A stretch of 64,000 nucleotides of DNA from Talinum fruticosum. Its lineage: Eukaryota; Streptophyta; Magnoliopsida; Caryophyllales; Talinaceae. The DNA lies in the NCBI GenBank assembly GCA_021018815.1, contig JAITYX010000012.1, positions 1,798,001 to 1,862,000 on the forward strand. The letters are read 5' to 3'. Every line of letters starts with the position of its first letter. Position 1 is the first letter of the stretch. A program made the position numbers and the translations under genes. Shown here piece by piece: positions 57,791 through 64,000 of the stretch. The notes under the pieces are model-generated. The model worked only from the letters and a program-made list of their open reading frames with translations, made no database searches and had not been told where the DNA came from.

Positions 57791-59883
57791 TGATGGAGCT
57801 GGTAATAGAGAGGTAAGGTACCGAGGGATAGGTGGTGACGTCCCCTCCCCCTTCCTTCTTCCAAGTCTCCTCCTTTTAATGTAACTTCTAAGGAGGAGTC
57901 CTAAAATTTAGCAGTGGATTATTTCTTTTCCTTGTCGCCCAAGCCTTTTCAAGATAGGACTTCCTAAAATGAATCCTCATAAAATAAATACTTTATAAAT
58001 CATTATTTTTGGATCGACTTCAAATATTATCTTGAAGCTTGGTAATAAAAATCCCTCATTTTACGTCTTTTCTTCTCTTTTTCACCTTATTCGATAATTA
58101 CCTAAAAATAGAAACAATTGGATAAATTAGATATAAAATATATAATATAGATTAATTAACTACTAAAAATACATATAAAATACGACTTAACGAATTCCCC
58201 TACACTAAGACTTTGGATATCCTCATGCAAAGAAATCAAGGACTCAACCTAAAAGTATATTTGCTCATAAAAACACACATAAAACATAAATTATACTCTA
58301 AGGTTGCCTTGATTTGAAAATAGCTTGATTGAAAATTATTTAGTCTTTTCCAAGCAAGCGAAAAATTAAACATTACATTGTCATCGGAGAGTTTATTCAT
58401 CGAGTCTCACAATATCTCTTCCAATTAAGCAACAAAATCAAAAATTATCCATCATATTCAACATGCATTTACCGATAAAGAGGTCTAAAAAGTTTTAAGA
58501 CTTGAAAAATTAAGGTGCAGTATGGTTATAAAGACAACTGAATTAGCAAAGATAACTTACTAAAAATTGATAAACTTGTCTTACAAACTTTTATTTCAAC
58601 TTATTTTATTTCTTTTTGTTCAAATTTTTTTATTTTTTTCAAAACTCCATTCAAGCACATGTTCGAGGCCCATATAGGGTCTTAGAAATACAACACTCCC
58701 TATCTCGCAATTACTCAAATAGAGGTGTTGGAGTTAATACTTTATCCCTTTTTTTCTTTTTCTCTCTTAGTAGGTTCAAGTCATTGATTGGCCCACAAGG
58801 GGCATGACTCTCCTAGCATGGGTTACTCCATTCATAAAGGCTCAACTTGAGACCTAAACTTAAGGAGAAATGGTGCCGACCCACCAACTCCTACCCATGT
58901 TGGTGGACTAACTTATTTATTTATTTTTTCTTTTTGATTTTTGTTTCTATTATTGTTGGCATGTTTTGAGTTGTAAACAGCCCTAAACGGGGTTAACTCT
59001 TCCATCACAGGTCTTTTCCATTCAAAAGTCGCTTAAGGGAGCAATTGTCATACCACTTAAACCAACTTGTGTTGGTAAACCAACATATTCTAAATTTTAG
59101 TAGGCAAGACAAGAAAAATAACAATTTTGATGAGTTATTCGGCTAGATTCAATACTTTAGGTAAACAGTTAAAGTTATTTTATTGCCTCTATCACGGTCA
59201 TATAACATGATCAAATAAAAATGAAAAACCATGATTGTCACTAATTGAAGAGATACATGAGGATTAACTCAAACAACTCTGAAAGAAAATTAACATGCTC
59301 AAAATTTCTCACTTATAAAGGGAAAAAAACTATAAACAGAAAAATTTAAGCAAGTTAACCTAGCATATATTCATGTTCATGCATTACTTAATATGGGACA
59401 CTAAAAAAATTTTTTAAGAAAAAGACAATAAAATTAAATGCATATACTTTAATGCAAGATGCACTCCCCACAATTAATTTATGCATTGTCCCTAATGCAT
59501 GCAAAATAAAATAATAAAAATAAACTATAAAAACTTCCTTGAAAAATGTTGGGTGCCTCCCATTCAACGCCTTTGTTTATTATCTTTGACTCGACACATC
59601 TGTAGCTCAAGGATCATTTAATTGGATTTCCCACACTAAATAGATTTGGTCTCCTGCATACTTGTAGTTAGGGGAAATTTATTTTGGAAAAGAGCAAATG
59701 CATTCTCCCCCACACTTACCTTTTTTGTTCCTTTTCAATTTTTAATAGTTATTTAAGGAACTTAGTATAATGAGGCTCTTTTTTATGGTATACAGAAGAG
59801 GAATGTTGATTTCTACCTTCCTAAATGTTTCTAAGATATCTTGTTTTTTCTTATTTAACTTAGGAGTTGTGCTTATCAATCTA
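57791..59883 (-). mobile_element. 3' region of Athila-like gypsy remnant
   Basis: No ORF of note. The stretch includes patches common in Athila-type untranslated regions (GGGTGCCTCCCATTCAACGC at about 59551) and AT-rich DNA with conserved motifs around 58200-58260. It joins gag almost directly, so protease, RT, RNase H and integrase are deleted. Confidence 0.45.
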
Positions 59884-61195
59884 CTAGGAAATAGGCTTGT
59901 AAAGATCTTTCTTATTTTCACCTATTTCCTTAGCATTAGAGGTGTTATCTTTGTTTTGGTCAGGTTCAGATTTCTTGACCTCTAATTCTAGCTCTACCTC
60001 TATGTTTTTCCTAGGTTCCTCTAATTCTTTCCTAATTTGAGGTGTTATGACACTCTCATTCTCTTTTGGATCAAGGAAAGGTTGAGATTGCATTTGGGCT
60101 TGGAGGTTGCTAATTATGGTATCATTGGCAGTCTATCTCTCTTGAATCTACTTAATGGTCATCTCTAAATTTTGAAACCTAAGGTCAGTTTCCTTTTTCT
60201 AGTCATCCATCTTCTTAATTATTTATTCTAAAAGATAATTAGTTCTATCATGAGCAACATATTAATCAAATTATAGGGGATTTTCTTCAAATCCATACCT
60301 AAGGTTAGAGTAGTCACTCTATTCTTTATAAGTGTTGGAGAATGAGTCGTAGTTCATTTGACCTTGGATGGAAAAAATAGCATTCACATACCCCCTTTGT
60401 TGAGTAGGGTATACATTAGCAATGTGACCCTCTAAAGAGCAAATACTAAAAGCTACTGTTTCTTCTCTATTGACTAATTTGTTTAGCATAACAGTTATTT
60501 GGGACAATTGAATCTCTACAGATGGACCTAAATTGAACTCATTAACTCTACTAAACTAGGTATCTCCAATTCCAGATTGTTGAGTATTTTGGGCCATAAT
60601 ATTAAATAGTTCGATATCCTAAGCTAGAGTCTTATTAAATAGGGTCCATCCACTAGCAACATCTACCATATTTTTATCTATTGACAATAAACCTTCATAA
60701 AAATATTGAATCAATAAGTACTCGAAATTTGATGTTGGGGACAACTAGCACATAATTTATTAAAACGTTTCTAATATTCATAAAAAGTCTCCCCAGTCAT
60801 TTGTTTAATGCTACAAATTTCTTTTCTACCAGGTCCAATCCTAGATGCAGAAAAAAATTTCATTAAAAATGTTTCATGAATTGGAGTCCATTTAGTGAGT
60901 ATTGCGGGGGTAGCTAATAGAATCAATCTTTAGCCTTATGCTAAAGTGAAAAGGGAAATGCTCTCAACTTAATTTGGTCTTGAGTGATTCCCTCAGGTTG
61001 CATGGTGGAACATGTAATAATAAACTCATTGATATGACGATATAGATCTTGATCGAGCAATCCATGCAATTTAGGTAACAAATTTAAAAATCTAGAGTTC
61101 GGTTTCAGTGGTCGGTCCACCTGCAGGATATGAGATAGGTAGAACTTGTGTATCCAAGTTAGGTGTAACAAATTCACTTAAATTAGTCATCTCAA
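59884..61195 (-). pseudogene. Athila-like gypsy Gag, broken
   Basis: The minus-strand frame 60941-61177 carries the Athila-type capsid pattern (FLNLLPKLHGL, DLYRHINEFIITCSTMQPEG, QIKLRAFPFSL). Downstream, with stops, follow a degenerate zinc-knuckle region (CSLEGHIANVYPT, 60319-60507), MNYDSFSNTY, and a charged linker to protease (59884-60093, PQIRKELEEPRKN). Gag forms the particle core. All segments are separated by stops. Confidence 0.75.
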
Positions 61196-61441
61196 TAATT
61201 TCGAACTTACAAAAATTGAGTTAGAATCACTTACTTGGCTTTCAACTTCTTCAAATGTATGCTCCTTGTCAAAATAAATAAAAAAAGACACTAAAACAAA
61301 CTACAAAATTAAACTATTAAAGTCACAATGAAGTAATAAAAGTAGTCCATTATTCTTAAAAAAATTAATAAAAGTAGTAAATCTAAATTAAATAAAAATT
61401 AACAACTATTATTTTCTTTCCCAAGCAAAAACACCAAAATT
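61196..61441 (-). mobile_element. Athila-like leader with decayed primer-binding site
   Basis: AT-rich leader between gag and LTR. On the minus strand TTTTGGTGTTTTTGCTTGGG at about 61421-61440 resembles a decayed form of the usual Athila TGGCGCCGTTGCCGGGG site (tRNA-Asp type). Confidence 0.4.
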
Positions 61442-62576
61442 TGTTAAGCTTATCATACAGTCATAAGTTAATCCACTAATTAGGCTTATAATTAAAAATA
61501 TAACATAGGGAAGTAGGGATCAAATCACGAGAAAAGATATAATTATATGCAAGCTTTAATCTAATTAAATTTACCACTCGTTTACAACAAAACAGAAAAT
61601 ATGAATTAGAAAATAATAACTAAAAAATAGAAAATTACCTAACTACTAAATAAATAATTTACACATAATATAAAAATTCTAATAACCCAGTAAATTTTTT
61701 TATATTTTTTAAATAATTAAAACAGAAAACTAAGGTAGTAAAATAAACAGATTCTCAAACAGTAAAATAAAATAAATAATAAACTGATCTAAATTAATTA
61801 CGAAAATAAATAATAAAATTTCCCATAATATTAAGAATAATTTTCTAAACGTAAAAAAACCTAAAAATAAAAAAATAAATTAAAAACTGAATTACTGATT
61901 TATTTAACTAAAAAACTGCAGTAATTAAATTCAAGAATTAAATCGAAAAAACATCAAATCAATTCTGAAACTTCTAAAATTTAATCACAGTAAACTAGGA
62001 CTCTATCTAAACTCTATAATGAATAAAACAAAAATAATAATAATAGACACTATTTTTAAACTAATTTCTAACGGATTGACTCAAAAATAACAAATATTGA
62101 TAGAAAAATAATCTGAAAAATTAAAATATAAAAAGACACAAAATTAAATTAAATTAAAATTAGTAAAAATAACCTAAGGTAATGATATTTGGGGGGGATA
62201 AACGAAATTAATAATAAAAGATTATAAATTTGTAAATTAAAATTGACAAACTAAAAAAATAACTAAAAAACAAATAAATATATTCAAAGATATCAAATTT
62301 ATAAAAATTAGTTAGTATAATCAACTAGAAAATTGATTTAAAAATATCATTTAGCACCTAATAACCAATCTACTAACAAATTGATTTAAAAAGGATATAT
62401 GATAATTTCCTAATTAAAAGAGGTGGGTATGAGTCATCCATGATTAAATAAGGTGATAGATACGTCTAAAAGATCGAGCGATTACGTACTTAAGTCCTTT
62501 AAATTATCATATGAATTTATATAAAACTAAGTAGCATTCACTTTAATTAATTAGATATAAAATCATAAACGTTAAA
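61442..62576 (-). mobile_element. Probable 5' LTR of Athila-like element
   Basis: Very AT-rich non-coding sequence located exactly where the 5' LTR should lie, ending next to the decayed primer-binding site. The outer boundary is set by the copia LTR that starts at 62577. No second LTR was found to confirm it. Confidence 0.35.
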
Positions 62577-63698
62577 TGAAAACTCATATATAACTCTCTA
62601 TCTCTCTATGGTTTTGATTTCAAGTCATTTTAAGCATTTAAGAAGCTTATCTTTAAGTTTTCAATTTTGTCCGACCCACTCGAAACCATCTACTGAGTAT
62701 AATGGTCTTAACTGGGTTTCTAACCCACTCGGACATAACTCGGAAAGATGACATGAGTAAATAATTTCACAAAAACTTCATAATGAGCATTGACATAATG
62801 TTCTAGCTGAAAATGAATTAGTGCATTAATTCCTCTTTCTAAGTCAGTTTATTGAATGAAATTATTTACCCGATCAAGTTTATGCATTCTGATTTTTTCA
62901 ATTTTAATAACTTGATCATTTAAAGGATTGACTCAAGATGCAATTTGAACCTAATGAATATTAGACTCAAAAATTCCCTTCTTTCAGTCGAAGATAATTA
63001 CGCACTTCATTATTATGAATTAATTATAATCTTTACCTAATTTTGGACCAAAGTATTTTTATACTTGTGAGTACCACTTTGATTTGCTTTTGTAGGTTGA
63101 TTAAAGTATTTTAATCTTATTTTGAAAAGCAAAAGCAACTGGCTTCCTACCGTTAAATACCAACAAACAGAAAAACACCTTTTCTGGACAAGTCGTGGTT
63201 GTTTGTTACCAAATCCGATAAACTTTAACTTTGAGTCTAACGGTTATTTCCACCCCGCATTTCAATCACAACCGGTGGAATGGACTACTTGTCGAGCCAA
63301 GGACCAAAGCACAATGTTCACATTGTAACGGCTCCTTTTCCGAGTGACTCGGACTAGTCGTTGCAACGGCTAATGAAGCTCACATGTCCGGAACAAATTT
63401 TAACGAATACTCTACGCTGCCGAGTATAAATAGAAGCTTTCCTACAAGACTTGTAGACTGAGAACACATTGCTAATCACTTACTCAGTGAATACTCACTC
63501 AATCTTCTAGCTTACAACTCTAGTTCTTAAGTTCTTACTTTCTTAGTTGTAAAGAGAAAGTCTTGTAATCACTTCTACACTTTCAATTCTTTGTTAAGTC
63601 CCTTGACCGAGCTATAAGGATTAATTCAGCTCGGTTGTGCCTAACTCGTAAAGGTTACCTTAGTTACGAAGTACTAAATCAAATAAAGTAATTTTTAA
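62577..63698 (+). mobile_element. Sirevirus-like LTR, interrupted by another LTR
   Basis: It starts TGAAAACTC and follows the LTR at 36411 over its length (CTCTCTATCTCTCTATGG, GAGTAAATAA, CTTACAACTC patches). A TATAAATA box is at 63425-63432. It stops after the GAAGTACTAAATCAAA patch, about 270-300 bp before the expected LTR end, where the next LTR begins. Confidence 0.75.
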
Positions 63699-64000
63699 TG
63701 AAGACTCGGACACTCGCTCAACGCATTTCGAGTTACATTACATGAATCATTAATAACCATCTCGTATTTATAGAGTTTTGATTCCAAGGCATTCTCTCGT
63801 GTTTTAGAAACTTTTCGAATAAAATGGTATCCTCTCTAAGTACTACAGACTTGCACTTCATGTGTTTATTGCGCTTCTTTAAGTGACTCGTAAAACGGAT
63901 TCTTTGTTCCGAGTCCAACGATCACTCGATTTATCGCAGATTGAGTGAACTAGTGTTTCACCTTCTCTCACTCGAAACCGGCTTCGATTATAAGCTCAAT
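63699..64000 (+). mobile_element. Second Sirevirus-like LTR, nested, runs off the window
   Basis: It starts TGAAGACTCGGAC and aligns with the first 300 bp of the LTR at 19097. It is inserted in an older LTR of the same family. Confidence 0.75.

Overview
The window is nuclear DNA of a flowering plant, probably a eudicot. It is AT-rich and almost wholly built of decayed, nested LTR retrotransposons: Ty3/gypsy of the Tat and Athila types, and Ty1/copia of the Sirevirus type plus at least one other copia. There is a CACTA-like terminus and one apparently intact host gene. No bacterial signal, rRNA gene, complete tRNA gene or CRISPR array was seen. Coordinates of mobile elements come from reading the two strands by eye against each other, so ends without a stated target-site duplication are approximate.

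Layout. 1-4.8 kb (+): a Tat-type integrase, then the tail of an ORF running the opposite way, then a leader and broken gag of the same family, cut by an LTR fragment. 4.7-6.5 kb: a large inverted repeat made of two head-to-head leader pieces. 7.0-10.2 kb and 21.7-23.7 kb: two direct copies of a ~1.95 kb segment; the second ends at the stop codon of a PR-1 gene, the first has lost that gene. Copy 1 is interrupted by a 1.27 kb solo LTR with a 5-bp duplication. 10.3-20.7 kb (+): a 5'-truncated Sirevirus-like copia with gag, protease, integrase, RT, RNase H, an env-like downstream ORF and a 3' LTR; its RT is split by a second copy of the same solo LTR. 23.7-24.2 kb (-): intact single-exon PR-1 gene with TATA box. 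25.4-32.7 kb: a decayed copia on the minus strand, split by a 3.17 kb solo LTR. 32.7-34.9 kb: CACTA-like end, a ~300 bp-arm hairpin and an (AT)n tract. 35.6-39.8 kb (+): second Sirevirus copy. 39.8-57.8 kb (-): two Tat-type elements joined through a shared LTR, the left one with a 3.13 kb solo LTR inside its terminal LTR. 57.8-62.6 kb (-): Athila-like remnant. 62.6-64 kb (+): two nested Sirevirus LTRs.

How it fits together. The most interesting structure is in the Tat-type family: downstream of pol lies an antisense gene cassette (a plant-mobile-domain-like ORF and a second ORF) with its own TATA box, seen fully at 51-55.8 kb and as a tail at 2.0-2.4 kb. Two unrelated families (Tat gypsy and Sirevirus copia) each show one LTR acting as the 3' LTR of one internal region and the 5' LTR of the next, the footprint of recombination between elements. 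The host PR-1 gene sits as an island in this repeat sea, with a partly repeated 3' flank. Every retrotransposon coding region seen has stops or frameshifts; only PR-1 looks functional.
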